In this document: positions 12,184-24,820 of the stretch, one piece after another
Layout of the letters: every line of letters starts with the position of its first letter
Position numbering within the stretch: the first letter of the stretch is position 1
Assembly: GCA_015680685.1 (NCBI GenBank)
Contig: MNCI01001960.1
Span: 120,763-184,762 of the forward strand
Reading direction: 5' to 3'
Source: Gnetum montanum
Lineage: Eukaryota; Streptophyta; Gnetopsida; Gnetales; Gnetaceae
Length of the DNA stretch: 64,000 nt
Notes under the pieces: model-generated
The model's database searches: none
What the model was told of the DNA's origin: nothing
Seen by the model: the letters and a program-made list of their open reading frames with translations, nothing else
Made by a program: the position numbers and the translations under genes

Positions 12184-14130
12184 ATACTGGATACTACTAA
12201 AGACTCATACAGAATTTCTCTAAGATCATAAAATCATTGGTTGAGCTAACAAAGAAAGATGCTACCTTTGTCTAGACTACATAATGTGAGAAAGCATTCT
12301 AATCTTTAAAAGAGAAGCTTGTAGAAACTCCAATCCTACAAGCACTTGACAAGTACATATCATTTCATATTATGATGATGGATCAAATTATGCCTTGGAA
12401 GTGGTACTGACATAGTTACATGATAAGAAATGACTATACTACATCCATTATGCTAGCGAAAGCATTGTGGGTGTGCAACTGAACTACACCATAGAGAAAG
12501 AATTGATGGCAATGGTTTTTTACTCTCAAAACATTTAGACATTATGTGCTTGATTACAAGGTGTTTGTGCACATAGACCACAGTGCCATTTTCTTCCTGA
12601 TGAAAAAACCAATGGTGAGCCCCCGTGTCATATGGTGGCTAGTGATCTTTTAGGAATTCGATCTTATAATGGTAAATCAAAAGAGCACTAAGAATGTGGT
12701 TGTTGATCACTTGTCTCGGTTGCGATGGAATGACAAAGAGGAAGAAAGCTCACTCTTTGATACATTTCTTGATGAACTCCTCTTTGCTGGGGCTATAACT
12801 AAACAAATGCTCAATGATCCAAAATGGTACGATGGCACTCTCACCTATCTTCTTACTCAAGACATGCCACAAAGGTTTGACCTCTAGAAGAAATAGTAGT
12901 TTTTTCACTAGGTAAAGCACTTCATGGAGATCAATAGACACCTCTATAAGGTGTGTGCTGATGGCCTAGTTCATTAGTGTATCCCTCATGTTAATCAACT
13001 ACACATTCTCTAAGATGCTCATGAAGGTCCTTATGGAGGACACTATGCTAGGAGATGCACGACCATTAAAATCCTGATGGTAGGGTACTACTAGCCAACA
13101 CTCTTTAGGGATTATCATCATTATGTTCACTCTTGTGAATGATGCCAATGATATGGTGGAATGACTACTCAAATGAAGAGACCTCAACAATGGATTCAAT
13201 CACTGGAACCATTTGACATCTAGAACATTGACTTCATGGGTTCCATCATCCCCATGTCAAATGAAAAATTGATCATAGTCGTTGTTGACTATTGTACAAA
13301 ATGGATAGAAGTAGTAGTCATCATTATTGTACATCTTCTACTACTACTTGGTTTGTACAAAAAAACATTGAAAATAGGTTTGGTGTGCCGCATGCATTAA
13401 TTTTTAACAATGGAACTCACTTGAAAGGCACTACTTTTTAGAAGCTCATGTAACGCTTAGGGGTCAAACACAAACTGACAACACATTACCACCCCAAGCT
13501 AATGGTCAAGCTAAGGTTACCAAAAGGAAATCACAAGGATACTAATAAGAACTATTAGTAAGTATAGGAAGGACTAGAGCATAAAACTCAACGATGCCCT
13601 CTAGGCCTACCACTCAACATAGAAACTTCCAATAGGATACTCTCCCTGTGAGCTTGTGTATAGAAAATTATCAACACTTCCTATTTAATCCAAATTTCAT
13701 ACACTTTCAACTGCTTATGACCTTGACCTTGACCTTGACTTGAGTCTAGTCCAAAAAGAACAACTAATGAATCTTAACCTACTAGATGAAAATTGATTGG
13801 TAGCTTTATCATCTAATCAGTTGCACAAGACCTATAACAAAAAGAGTCATGACCTAAAAATTGGAAAAGTCAAATCTCAAGCAGGAGATAAGGTTCTCTA
13901 CTAGAACCCCATAGATGTACCTCAATGAACTAAGTTTCATACATTGTGGAAAGGACTTACATCATTTATGAGACTCTTTCTTCTTGGACTATGATGATCT
14001 ATAAACCTAAGAATCCAAACAAAAAATAGCTAGTCAACATTCAACAAATCAAACCTTTTCATGAACATACACTAGCTAACAAAACAAGCACCTCATCCAT
14101 TCGACAATCGTGCTACATATTTTAGATCTC
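12184..14130 (+). pseudogene. pol relic of element E (RNase H and integrase)
   Basis: About 12205-12700 corresponds to the RT thumb and RNase H (NFSKIIKSLVELTKKDATF, then ELMAMVFYS), with an open stretch at 12669-12887 holding DHLSRLRW. The integrase zinc-finger part (HEGPYGGHY, then a Cys-x-x-Cys-like end) is near 13020-13150. The catalytic core has NIDFMGSI near 13220. The second catalytic Asp is Asn (FNNGTHLKGT, near 13410) and the third residue is Lys in place of Glu (GQAKVT, near 13507), so it could not work. Many in-frame stops occur. After about 13750 the C-terminal part fades out by roughly 14130. Confidence 0.8.
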
Positions 14131-16147
14131 CTCCTTTCAACATAGTCATGTGGGAGATGGCCACTCATGCTAACCATTTAGTGGCTCCTTAAATTTTCAA
14201 ACTTCTTTTTTGTTTTACAATTTTTTTTTACACATTATTTATTTTACATCTTTTTGTTTTCATGTAATTGATCTTTTCTAATTTTTGTTTTACACCATCG
14301 TTAGTACATTTGATATTTCTTGAATATTTTATACTTTCTTTTGTATTTTATTTTATGTGACCTTCTAACATTGTGTTAATAAGTTCCAAGTACATTGGTA
14401 ATGCATTACTCAATGGTGGTATGTACTATTTTTGTTATTTGATTGTTGGTGTCTAGTTTTTGCCTTTGAATTTTATTATGGATAATTAGGACATGGTTTC
14501 TTTTTCATGCAATAGGCAGTGAGTCCACAAAATCCATCCATTACAGAAACTCTATGGTTTTTCTTGTTTTGAAAATGTGATATCCCTTTTTCGTTAATAA
14601 ACCTCTAATAAATTTGTGACTTTGGTAGTTTTCATAATTGTGAAGGATTCAAAGGTTTGAACAGGGTGTGGCTTCAAGGGGATTTGGTATTCTTTGTGCC
14701 TTTTTTGTTTACATGGGTGCATGGGTGTTTTCATGAATTTCTTACTTTTCCATGCCAATCAATAAAAGAAATTTTAATAAGTCCTTACATGGTGTGGTTC
14801 TCATAAAAAAAAGAAAAAAGAAAAAAGAAAAGAAAAGATGAGGATTCAAAGCATCCCGCTTAGATAAAATACATGCATGTGTATTTGCATGGTGTGGTTT
14901 CCATTTAAAAAAAAATCAATGGGAATTCAAAGCATACCCTATAGATAGAATAAATGGGCTACAAGCATTGGTTATGGGACTAGTCTCCTCTAACTAAGGC
15001 CCTTCCTCAGTTCCTACTTCTTCTCTAATTTGGAATGGTGGTTGTTTTGTGGGAGCACTCTTGTGTCTTAGGTGATGGATTGGTCCTAGAATGAATATGC
15101 GAAGTCACTGAACATGGTTGGTTTTGGTCTAGACTAAGGATGGATCCTATCAAGTCATTTAACCACAAATCCACAAGGGGCTTCATGTGACGTTAACTAG
15201 AAACTCCATTCCACACACTCTCTCATCCATCTATGCTTTCCATGTGTCACCTCACTACCCATTTCATGTTTTAGTTTGATGTCCTAGTTTGATGTGTCAA
15301 AATTATTAGTTATTTTCTTTTGGATTTTTGTACTTAACCTTTTGTAACCATTAATCATATACGGAGCCCACAAACTCTATTGTTTGAAGTTATGTAAGGG
15401 CGTAAAAGGTATGTGCCTACTTTGGGAAGGATTCACTTGCATATCTTTTGGTTGGGTTAGTTAAGTTCTTTACCCTTAAACACTCTTACAATTAAATTCT
15501 TTTTGTTTACTCCATCAATGATGTCCAATTGTGCACATCTTCACAATATTTTTCAGAGAACTATCCTTTTTATTGTTGTGAATTCTATACCCTTTTCAAA
15601 TATTTCCTTGTATTGAACTATTTTAAATTTAATGGACTAATTAATGTAGTTGACCCTATCTATTAGCCTTTCCACAAATACTACTCAAGGAACCAATCAA
15701 CCACAATCACAACCTAGCCAAGTGTAACCATCGATGAGAGAAGGCATTTAATAGTTATGTGTTACACATTGCATACTAATTCATGATTCTATTGTGATTG
15801 TAATGGGAAGCATGGACTAGAAGCAAGACTATCTTCACCAAGGATGATGCAGTGGTACCATATAATGAGGACTATTCATGATAACAGGAACTCTTTTCTC
15901 TCTCATTCTTCTACTACTAAGAGGTGTTGGATGTTAGTGCCTTCTAGGGTGCTCACTTCTCTTATCATGAACACCCCATTTTGTAAAATTGTAATTCCAT
16001 ACAAGTGGGCACTCAAATTCTATCTATTTTATTTGAATTAATTTGTAATGTTAGTCATTAATCCCATACCTATCCAATATAGGTTATAAAGAACTTATTC
16101 CTCCTCTTCTTCACCTGAGGATGAGTTTTTATTTAGTTGTGGGGGTA
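14131..16147 (+). other. Non-coding 3' tract of element E, ending in a polypurine tract
   Basis: No convincing coding signal. AT-rich, with simple A/G tracts at about 14806-14840. Segments match the non-coding tract of D: a block at about 15385-15450 (TTATGTAAGGGCGTAAAAGG...) parallels 23640-23705. The end, a GATGAGTTTTTATTTAGTTG segment followed by GGGGGTA, matches the run-up to the LTRs of F and D and is the likely polypurine tract. Confidence 0.65.
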
Positions 16148-16954
16148 TGATGAATACATTTTTAATGTTGGCCATGACATCGCATATGCGACATTGGGGT
16201 GTATACCCCAAGTCTATAAATATTTCACCTAAGCTTAAGCTTTCACATTAGTTTTTGGTCATTTTCTAGTTAGAGTAACAAAGATTTTTTCATTTATTTT
16301 TCTCAGAGTTAGAATATTTTCTAAGTGCACAAAAAAGGAGTCTAGGTGTGTATGGTTCTTTGTTTGAGCACTAATGTACTTGAGCATAGTAGTGTGATAG
16401 GAATAAAATGAGCTCTTTTGACAATCCTTGAAGCACTGAGAATAGATTGATATTTTCTTTAATGCACTTTATTTCATGCTTTTTACTTTAATGCATTTGA
16501 ATTAACTAATTTATTTCTAGTTGTTAATGAACATGAGCACGACCACTTCAAGAATTTATATAGTACATGATAACCTTGCAACGCTTAACATTTGGTAGCC
16601 AGCAATACTATATGTGTTTGGGATGTGTCTAGGAAAGTGGGGCTATTACTTGTGTTAGGTTAGATATGTAGTAAACAAAATAGATTTTAAATTACTCTAC
16701 TCTTCATTCTTGTTTTAGGTGATCACATCTATAAAACATAAAATGATAAAAAATCATATACCTTAATTACACTTGAACCATATCCTTGAACCTTACAAGT
16801 ATAGTTGGGAAGACAATAAATGTTCTCAATGTCACTTCACTTCCTAGAAGAGCTAATGCATTAGATAACTATAGGCCCATGGAATTTGGCCAGACTGTGT
16901 GTAACACCTTAGTGATTTGTATGGTTGGGTATAGGGGTACCTTGCTACTCATCA
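16148..16954 (+). repeat. 3' LTR of element E
   Basis: Begins TGATGAATAC after the GTGGGGGTA tract and ends ACTCATCA at 16954. The last 40 bp (GGTTGGGTATAGGGGTACC...) are shared with the 5' LTR of D. A TATA box (TATAAATA) lies at 16215-16222. The beginning carries ATCGCATATGCGACATTGG, part of a motif cluster seen in all LTRs of this group. Confidence 0.75.
16215..16222 (+). promoter_or_regulatory. TATA box in LTR of element E
   Basis: TATAAATA about 68 bp into the LTR. The sister LTRs of F (18097) and D (19741) carry the same word about 110-130 bp in. Confidence 0.55.
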
Positions 16955-17969
16955 CCTAGCATGAAAGAACATAATCCTTTTGATAGAAAAGGTATGCACA
17001 ATCTAGCCAAATTATTCTATTGAAATAAGCACATGGTAAAATGAGGTAGAAAGGAATGAGAGGCTTAAATAATGATTCAACGATCAAGTGGGCATGTACA
17101 TGTCGATTAATGAGAAAGAAATCTAGATGACTAAGGCTCATATCAACTTAAAATTAGCCTAGAATACAAATTGGCAGCCTATCTTGGATAGCTTAAATCA
17201 TGTCTACCAAGTAGAGGTCAAGAACAAAGATTTGTAGATCAAGGACTTAATGGAATACATGGGGTTAGTAAACCTGTGGTATGCTAACTTAGTCATGTTG
17301 ATAATAGGTAGGCCTAGGAATGAACTTGAATAGGAAGTAGAAGCCATGTATGCATTACATGAAAAGAAGTTTGTAGACTAAAAGCATGCCTTATAAAAGC
17401 TACATGTGGCAAAGTCTTAATTAGAATTGGTTAAGGCTAGGTATCAAGGCTATAAAGATGTTGTAGAGAACTTGGACAGATGAATGTCTTATTATCAAGA
17501 GTTACGTAAAGTGGCCAAAGCATTCGAAGAATAATGAAGATAGTTTGGGGTGTGGTATGTTAAGGCAAGCAAGGTTTTTGCACAACTACCATGTTGATGG
17601 GATGTATTGGCTCCATCACACATTACTCAATCACCATGGATAGTACATGATCCTTAAAAAAGAGAGGAAAATATTCAAGTGCTACTCAATAGATATAAAT
17701 TGTAGAGGCCTGATGATAAATGGAAGAAATTGATGGAATAGCCACCACCACCAAGCACCACTTGGGCTACATCAATCTTTGTCAATTTTTTCTTATTTTG
17801 TTGCCTTGTCATACAACTATGTCAATCTTGTATAAACACCACTCCGACATTCAATTTCTTGTATATAGTCAATTAGTTGTGAATAGTTCGATCTACCTTC
17901 CAATTTTGTAAGGGACTCTATCCTCATTTTTCTAACTCAAGGAGGAGTTTCTAGTTAGTCATGGGGGGA
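16955..17969 (+). pseudogene. C-terminal part of an accessory ORF, element F
   Basis: Plus-strand coding relic, broken by stops, similar to the C-terminal half of the accessory ORF at 63300-63960. Shared landmarks include the DNA word GCACATGGTAAAATGAGG (17026) / GCGCATGGTAAAATGAGG (63363), and DLMEYMGLVNLWYANLVMLI here versus DLTKYMELANLQYANLAMLI there. The composition (Lys, Glu, Leu, Gln) suggests a coiled coil. It is followed by AACTCAAGGAGGAGTTTC, the purine tract GGGGGGA and an LTR, so the ORF lies just before the 3' LTR and in sense. The start is cut off, apparently by insertion of E. Function unknown. Confidence 0.65.
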
Positions 17970-18859
17970 TGATAAGTCATATTTACCATCTATAATGATA
18001 TTGCATCAACGATATTGTAATAATGATGTCATAATTATGAGATTGTAGCACATGCTACATCATTGTTGATATGATATCTCAAGATGTATGTAGCCCTATA
18101 AATACAACACTTGGGTGCATAATCCTCCTAAGTTTCATTCCAAGTAGTAACTAGACTCTTATAGTTTTCTTTCTTGAAGTTAGACTTAGTAATTAGAAGT
18201 GTGAATGCCTACAATGTGGTGTGACTTAGTGAATGAAATATTTGTTTAAATATTTTGTACTTGGGCATAAGTGCGACTATAAATAAAGATCAAGCTATTT
18301 CCCACCATTGCAGCATTCTCCTAGTTTACTATTTTCACTTATCATAATGTTTACTATATTCTTAGTGTTTTACTTTTCTATGTACTTTACTATTACTGTT
18401 ATTAGTAAGTGGAATGAGTACAATTGATCTTGGGAACTTAAGTATAATTTCTTGGTAAACCCAGTAGTATTATCACTTGGTACACCCAGTAGCATAACAC
18501 TTGGTATTCTACCAGTGGTTACACAAAGCCCAAGGTCTATATGGAAGATCAAGAATGAATACTCATCACCATAGGCTAGGATAGATTTATTTACTAATTT
18601 CACTTAGATTTATAAATCATTTTTATTTTCACCATGAGCTATAGGAGTAATGATGGCTGAACAACATTAGATATCATATACCTCACTGTGAGCTAAATCA
18701 TACACATAGACTTCTCTAGCTCCACGTGGAAGACAACGGTCATGGACTTAAATAAATTACTAGGATATTAACATTGCCTCATCCATGGATTATGATTGGG
18801 TCATGCATGGATACTTGTGACTTTTATGGTTGGGTGTTGGATTGCTCCATTGCTCATTA
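17970..18859 (+). repeat. 3' LTR of element F
   Basis: Begins TGATAAGTCA after the purine tract and ends near TGCTCATTA (end uncertain by a few bases; the expected final CA seems to be TA). The internal order matches the LTR of D: TATAAATA at 18097, TTGGTAAACCCAGTAG-type segments near 18453, a closing GGTTGGGTGTTGG block. Confidence 0.7.
18097..18104 (+). promoter_or_regulatory. TATA box in LTR of element F
   Basis: TATAAATA preceded by GCCC, in the same relative place as in D. Confidence 0.55.
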
Positions 18860-19628
18860 GATGTATTTCAATAGATTACTTCTAAGTTTATTACTACTAT
18901 TATTGTTACATAAGTGAATACAATCTACTTGCTAAAGTATTGTATCCTTTACTTTTACCACTATAGGAGCTTAGTCATAGGTTTTAAATATATTTATGAT
19001 TAAATGTTAAAATATAATTAATTAATCTTCAAATTTTTTTTATCAATTTTTATGCCTTTACAAGAAATTGGCTATAAAATTTTTAACATTTAAATTATAC
19101 CACTATGATGACTAATGCTTTGATATGATTTTGACATATGATCATGTAGTGCACTTGATAAGGATTCCATAGGTTTAAATTGAATTTGATTTGGAGTTTG
19201 TATTTCTCTATTCTACATGTTTGAATCTAGAATATATTAGTTGAAAAGAGAAGATTGAAATTAGACTTATGAAATATAATGAACTAAAAAATATTAAATG
19301 TAGCTTAAAATATAAGATAATTGGGAAAAGTCATGTGCATATGATGCATATAAGAAGAAAATTAAAGAAAGTTAAAAGTGTATCAAGTTTATATATAACA
19401 TATATGAATCATATTTTTTCCATTGCCTTCTATCATTCAATACCATTTCTGTGAATTAGGTTTTTTTATTTTATGGAATAAAAAATATTATTTTTTCAAA
19501 TAGTTTCTTTATTTTGAAATAATTTTGTTACAACCCATTTGTAGACCTTAGGTATTTCATTATGATTATAATTTTTATTAAGTTATTAGGGATGAGTTAT
19601 TTTTTTATGATGGTAATTTATATTTTAT
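18860..19628. other. AT-rich unassigned stretch
   Basis: No domain, repeat or LTR edge was recognised. Very AT-rich, with one open stretch (19269-19454, 61 codons) that has no recognisable content. It may be host DNA or an older element between F and D. Confidence 0.5.
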
Positions 19629-20499
19629 TGATAAATCATGATTCATTAGGCCCTGATATTGCACCTGTGATATTGCATACACAATATCGCAGCTTGGCTC
19701 ACAATATCAGATGTGTGATATCATAGTTTCCATGTGAGCCTATAAATACAAAATGGGGTGCATGGAAAAGTAATAGTAAGTTAGTTTTCATTTAGTAGAT
19801 AAAAGTTAGTTCATTTTTAGTTCTTCTCAACTCTTTCTCCCAGTGCATGCCCGCAGTGTGATGATTGTAATTGTACGACACCTTTATTTGAGTGTGAAGT
19901 ACTTGGACACACACATTATTGGAAATAGAGATTGATATTAATTCATCATTACAGCATTCAATTAGTTTAATTATTTAATTGTTATCATATTTATTGATTT
20001 CATAGTTAATATCTCTTCACCCTAAACTCTTATTAAACACGGAGTGAATACAACTTAATCACGAGCATTCAAGTGTGACTACTTGGTATCCCATGTGCTT
20101 ACCTAGGCCATGTGTTTGGTAATACCAATGGTAGTCATGCTTGAGGTCCAAGATGTATACAAATGATTAAAGAATAGATGCTCATCACATAGGCTAGTTA
20201 GATTCTCTCTCCCACTTCCTATTAGCTTAACTCTCTCTCCCTTTTCCTCCTAGCTTAATTAAAGTTATTTTCCATTGCCTCTAGGAGTAGCACTAGGTTA
20301 GAAACCACATCATACACCTTGCTCTAGACTAAACCATATGTGAAAAAGCATATACTAGTCTAGGTGGGAAGATAGTGGACTAAAATCAACAAGTAACTAT
20401 CTAGATACCACAACTAGCCCATCTGCAGAGTTCGACTAGATCATGCATGAAACACTTGTATTTATATGGTTGAGTGTAGGGGTACCTTACCACTCATCA
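19629..20499 (+). repeat. 5' LTR of element D
   Basis: TGATAAATCATG ... CCACTCATCA, followed at once by the primer binding site. Near the start is a cluster of GATATTG/CAATATC words (19655-19730), then TATAAATA at 19741. The 3' LTR copy at 24217 matches closely over its length. Confidence 0.85.
19741..19748 (+). promoter_or_regulatory. TATA box in 5' LTR of element D
   Basis: TATAAATA after GAGCC, about 112 bp into the LTR. In the 3' LTR copy the same place (near 24336) reads GTGAATACG, so the box is lost there. Confidence 0.55.
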
Positions 20500-20500
20500 T

Positions 20501-20518
20501 TGGTGCCGTTGCTAGGGA
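20501..20518 (+). promoter_or_regulatory. Primer binding site of element D (tRNA-Asp type)
   Basis: TGGTGCCGTTGCTAGGGA one base after the LTR end. It resembles the TGGCGCCGTTGCCGGGGA site used by Athila-type elements, recalled as complementary to plant tRNA-Asp; the three differences are C-to-T-type changes. Confidence 0.7.
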
Positions 20519-20901
20519 TGATGCTAGTTATTTAGATTAGTTATGTCATACAAGATCACTGTAAATTGTTTTAAAAAATACATCTTTTAGGAAGAAGTAA
20601 TTGCAAACAAGTCACACACAAACTCACAACTATGTTTCTCTCACAAGATTATGATAATGCAACAATGAGTAGGGAAATTCATTGGAGAACCAAAGAATTA
20701 TATGATGAATAAAATGAATTTTGGAGTACTCAATCTAATGTAGGGATTTCCTATGAACATAAATAAAGACAACATTATCCCAACTCATGAATGCATAACG
20801 TACCCAGTGACGATGAACCCGTACTAGCCACTAAGAGCCTGATGCATATACGAGAGGCTATTTGAATATCCTGTAGGAATTGCAAGGAAATTCATCTACC
20901 C

Positions 20902-22653
20902 ATGCTTGACTTAAATAACTTTCCCAAGTTCTCAAGAGGATATGAATTAGGTCTACGACAACATTTACGAGCCTTATATGATGCCTATGCATGGAACAAC
21001 ATTGATAATGGATGGAAAAAACTTAAGCTCCTTCCTATGACACTCGTTGGCCACGCAAAAGTATGGTATAGGTCCCTAAAACCAGAGTTAATTCAACATT
21101 GGCCAACAATGGTAGAACTCTTTAATGAAAGATATCAAACTTATGCAACAATGTCGGCCTTGAGGAAACAAATCCAGGAGTGGAAACAAGCATAACATGA
21201 ACCCTTGCACATGGCCTTAGAAAGATATTATGCATTTTTAAATAACTGGCTAGGCCATGAGTTCTCCAAGGAAAGGCTAATGTATGATATCATAGATGGG
21301 CTTCGTAATGAAACAAGGGAAACCCTAGGGATGTATGCCCAAGGTCAACTATATGAGCTACAAACCCATCAACTCCAAGAGCATATTAAGTGGGTAGAAA
21401 AAGAAGAAGAAGAAATGGCTAAATGGGAGAGTGTTGAAAGCTCTCAACATGACCAAGATATCGAATTAGCAAAGGTCCATAACCATAAAGAGGAGAAATT
21501 AGCTTACCTTTCGGAAGTGCAACTATTTCTACCTTTTCCAATGCAATAATCACTAGATGAAATCAAGGCAAAGATTAATAAGATGATGGAATGGATGCAC
21601 ACAAAATATGGAGAATATGTTAAAAATAGTAGAGGCACAACTATGCAAAATCAAGAAACAGGACAAGACACCACACAACAATCATAACAAAGGGTAGAAG
21701 ATGATAAGAATAAGAATTCAACTACCAACTTCACATATCAATGTAACATTTATTTGTACGATCACCCCAAAGGCCAAAGCCCCAGTTTTTTCACATTTAC
21801 ATGAGCATTGAGGAGGAATGTTACATCCAGATTTCATATAGAAATATTAGGTTCAACCATAGTGGCAAAAGCCCCAGTCATGGGGGAGGCCATCACCAAC
21901 CCGACCATATCCTTTGTATGTCCCAATGCCAAATGCTTACTATGTTCAACGCCTTGTTTCTCCAATCAGATCATCATCCTCTACTTCACCTCATCATTAT
22001 CATTCTCTAGAATACTATCCACTCATGCCCTCTCTGCCAAGGTCACCACCTCATGTACCTTACACTTTTCCTCAACAACAGTATTCTCATCCTAGAAGGT
22101 TTTGCACCACAACACCAACCTATGAATGCTACTTGTGCTACTATTGTCAATAGCAATGAAAGTACTTAAAAGTTCCCTTTCTTTAGGCATGACCATAGGA
22201 AGAAGCAGCATGATGTTGAACCCACTGCATCTTCCAACCCAGCACAAGTTCCACACTGTGATGCATTCTTCTCCTCAAACTCAACACCTCATGTTACTTT
22301 ATCAGGGCCACCAATCAATAATCCAACAACCATGTAGCCCAATGAATATAACAATAGAGGGGGACATATCAATCCTTGCATACCTTCTTACAATCAATGG
22401 TGCCATAGTGGGGTAGCTCCTTATCCCATGATCCTATCATATAACCTACCTCACTATGTCTATTACAGTCATGTGTGTGAACCCCAATATGGATACATTC
22501 CAACCACCACCTCAAAAGACACCCAGTGGTTGGGATATGATTAATCCCCAACATTTCCAACATGCATGGATTCACACTTTCCATTTATTAATTGTCGCCA
22601 TGATCAAAGATTTCGCTATGGGGGATATCCCCCATCCTAACAAGAAAAATTAA
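20902..22653 (+). pseudogene. gag of element D
   Basis: The first open stretch (20902-21195) carries the retrotransposon Gag core: LPMTLVGHAKVWYRSL, then WPTMVELFNERYQ. After a stop at 21196 the frame resumes (21205-21549) with an acidic, Lys/Glu-rich coiled segment. From about 21550 to 22650 coding potential persists in shifting frames (Pro/His/Ser-rich), ending before a run of Ts. Typical of Athila/Ty3 Gag in size and order. I see no clear CCHC knuckle. Stops and shifts make it a relic. Confidence 0.75.
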
Positions 22654-24216
22654 TAAATATTTTTCCTTTTCTTTAATTTTACAATTTTTTGTTTTCTAGT
22701 TTTTCATTTTTCAACTTGTTTTATTTTTTTGAAGATAACCTCATTGGTAAATAAAATACTCATGTGACCCATTGGTTGAGGTGTTTTTCTTTGCTATTAA
22801 GTCTTAAGTAACTAATTATTTGGATAGCGAGCCCATCACATCCACCCAACCATTCTATTGATAAGAGATTCTACTTTGGGTACAATGATATTCTTAACAT
22901 CATTAAAACTTAAAGTAATTTTGTGCTCATTATACCTAGAGTGAAGAAGGATGAACCAAGAGGGAATGACCAGTGTGTGACATCAAGGGAACTTGTGGAT
23001 TCTCTTTGGTGACATCTGTGGGAGTTATCTTGTAGCTTGGTTGTACTAAGATCCTTGTAGATCTAATGAAAAATGGGAGTAAGAGTAATAAAAAGATACT
23101 CAATAAAGGAAACTCAATGCTATTCTAGGGGGTCCCATTAGAAATACATGCACCCATCCCTGAAGGTAGGCAGCTTCTTTGGCTTAAGCATTTATTAAAA
23201 AAAAAGTAAAAAAAATAGAGAAGAGAAAAGAGAAGAAGAGTGCCACAAAGCAAAATCACTCCTCCCTTGTATGAAATGCTCAGTGATCATACACCTTGCC
23301 ATCATGATGCTCTCATTGTTGTTTATCATTGGGATGAAACAATGTGATGTCACTGATTAGAGAAATGGACTTGGTCCTGATTTTTGAGTGACAAGTTAAT
23401 GACACATTAATCATGCCTTATAACTAAGGATTCATTGTGCCCTCGGCTAGTTACCTCATGTCCCAATCTCTGCAATCCCTTCTACAATTCACCTCATCTC
23501 ACTATTCATGAATTTGTGACTCATGTCTTGTGTAGCATTCAATTCATACCTCATCACAATAGTATCTACATGTGTGTGTTTTGTGGAACTAGTGTAGATT
23601 ATATTTAACCCTTCTAGTGCCTACAGACATTTTAAGGTGTGGTTATGCAAGGGCATTATAGGTTGGAACCCAATTTGGGGAGGACCCACTTGTGTAACCC
23701 TTGTAATCTACACTCACAACACATCACCATCACATCATTTTATACCCTCCAAGAATTACAATACTCTTTCCCTCATTATCCTTCTAGTTCAAATGTTCTT
23801 ATGAACCAACACATGTCCTTTCTCCTCATCTGATTCATGCATTCCATTGCCAGATTCTATACCATTATATTTTTTGTGCCTTAAGGACTATTTAACATTA
23901 TCTTGAACCTTTTACACTAACTTTAAGTCCTTCATTTTTGAGTTTAGAATTTCAGAAATTTATCAATTTTTCTAAGTACCCTACTTTAAACAGGCCATGA
24001 TATCACATATGATGCAATATCATGGCTACACTATCATGTACGCAATATTGCATCACAAAAAACTATATATATGGACCCCCTCACGCATGTCAACATCATT
24101 TTTAACTATTCACGCAAGGGAATTTTTAAAATTTTCTTCTATGACTTATGACCTACACTCCTCTTGTTCTCATTTTTTTTAACTCAAGGACGAGTTTTCA
24201 TCTAGTCATGGGGGTA
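22654..24216 (+). other. Non-coding 3' tract of element D
   Basis: No coding domain found. It corresponds to the non-coding tract of E (for example 23640-23705 with 15390-15450). It contains A-rich simple sequence at 23200-23240. It closes with AACTCAAGGACGAGTTTTCA and the purine tract GGGGGTA directly before the LTR. Confidence 0.6.
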
Positions 24217-24820
24217 TGATGAATCGTGATTCATTAGGCCCCAATATCGCACCAGCGATATCACGTACATGATATTGGGTATGCGATATTGTGGCCTAGC
24301 TTGCAATATTGGATGCGTGATATTGTGGTTCCAAAGTGAATACGCAATGGGATGCATTGGAAAGTAACAATAAGTTAGTTTTTAGTCAGTAGATAGAATT
24401 TAGTTCATTTTTAGTTCTTCTCAACCCTTTCTCCTAGTGCATGCTTGTAGTGTGATGATTATAATTGTATAGAATCTTTATTTAAGTGTGACGTACTTGG
24501 ACATGCACATGATCAAAAATAAAGATCGACATTACTTCATCATTACAAAATTCACTTAGTTTAATTATTTAATTTTTATTATTATTTATTGCTTTTGTAG
24601 TTAATATCTCTTCACCCTAAACTCCTATTAAATATGGAATGAGTATGACTTAATCACGAGCATTCAAGTGTGACTACTTGCTATCCCAGTAGCATACCTA
24701 GGACATGATCTTGGTAATCCCAGTTGTAGTCATACACGAGGTCCAAGATATGTACAAATGATTAAGGATAGATTCTTATTGCACTTAGGCTATCTTATAC
24801 TCTCTTCACATTTTCCCTCT
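24217..24820 (+). repeat. 3' LTR of element D, first piece
   Basis: Begins TGATGAATCGTGATTCATTA. It matches the 5' LTR up to the CCTCT target site where element C entered. The rest lies at 60741-60940. Confidence 0.85.
24816..24820. repeat. Target site duplication of element C (left copy)
   Basis: CCTCT immediately before the TGTAGC start of C. The identical CCTCT follows the TTTCA end of C at 60736-60740. It defines C as one complete insertion. Confidence 0.9.

Larger units (their letters stand above)
12184..16954 (+). mobile_element. Element E: 3' part of a plus-strand Ty3/gypsy (Athila-type LTR) element
   Basis: Begins abruptly where the LTR of A ends, inside the coding segment TGYY.RLIQNFSKI (RT end, before RNase H). 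It continues through RNase H and integrase, a long non-coding tract, a purine tract and a 3' LTR (16148-16954). The 5' half lies left of A, outside the window. Its LTR and non-coding tract are related to those of D. It seems to sit inside element F, since coding sequence of another element starts right after its LTR. Confidence 0.75.

Noticed and set aside
19269-19454. 61-codon frame in AT-rich DNA
   Set aside because: Composition alone (Lys/Ile/Tyr-rich) explains it; no homolog elsewhere in the window.
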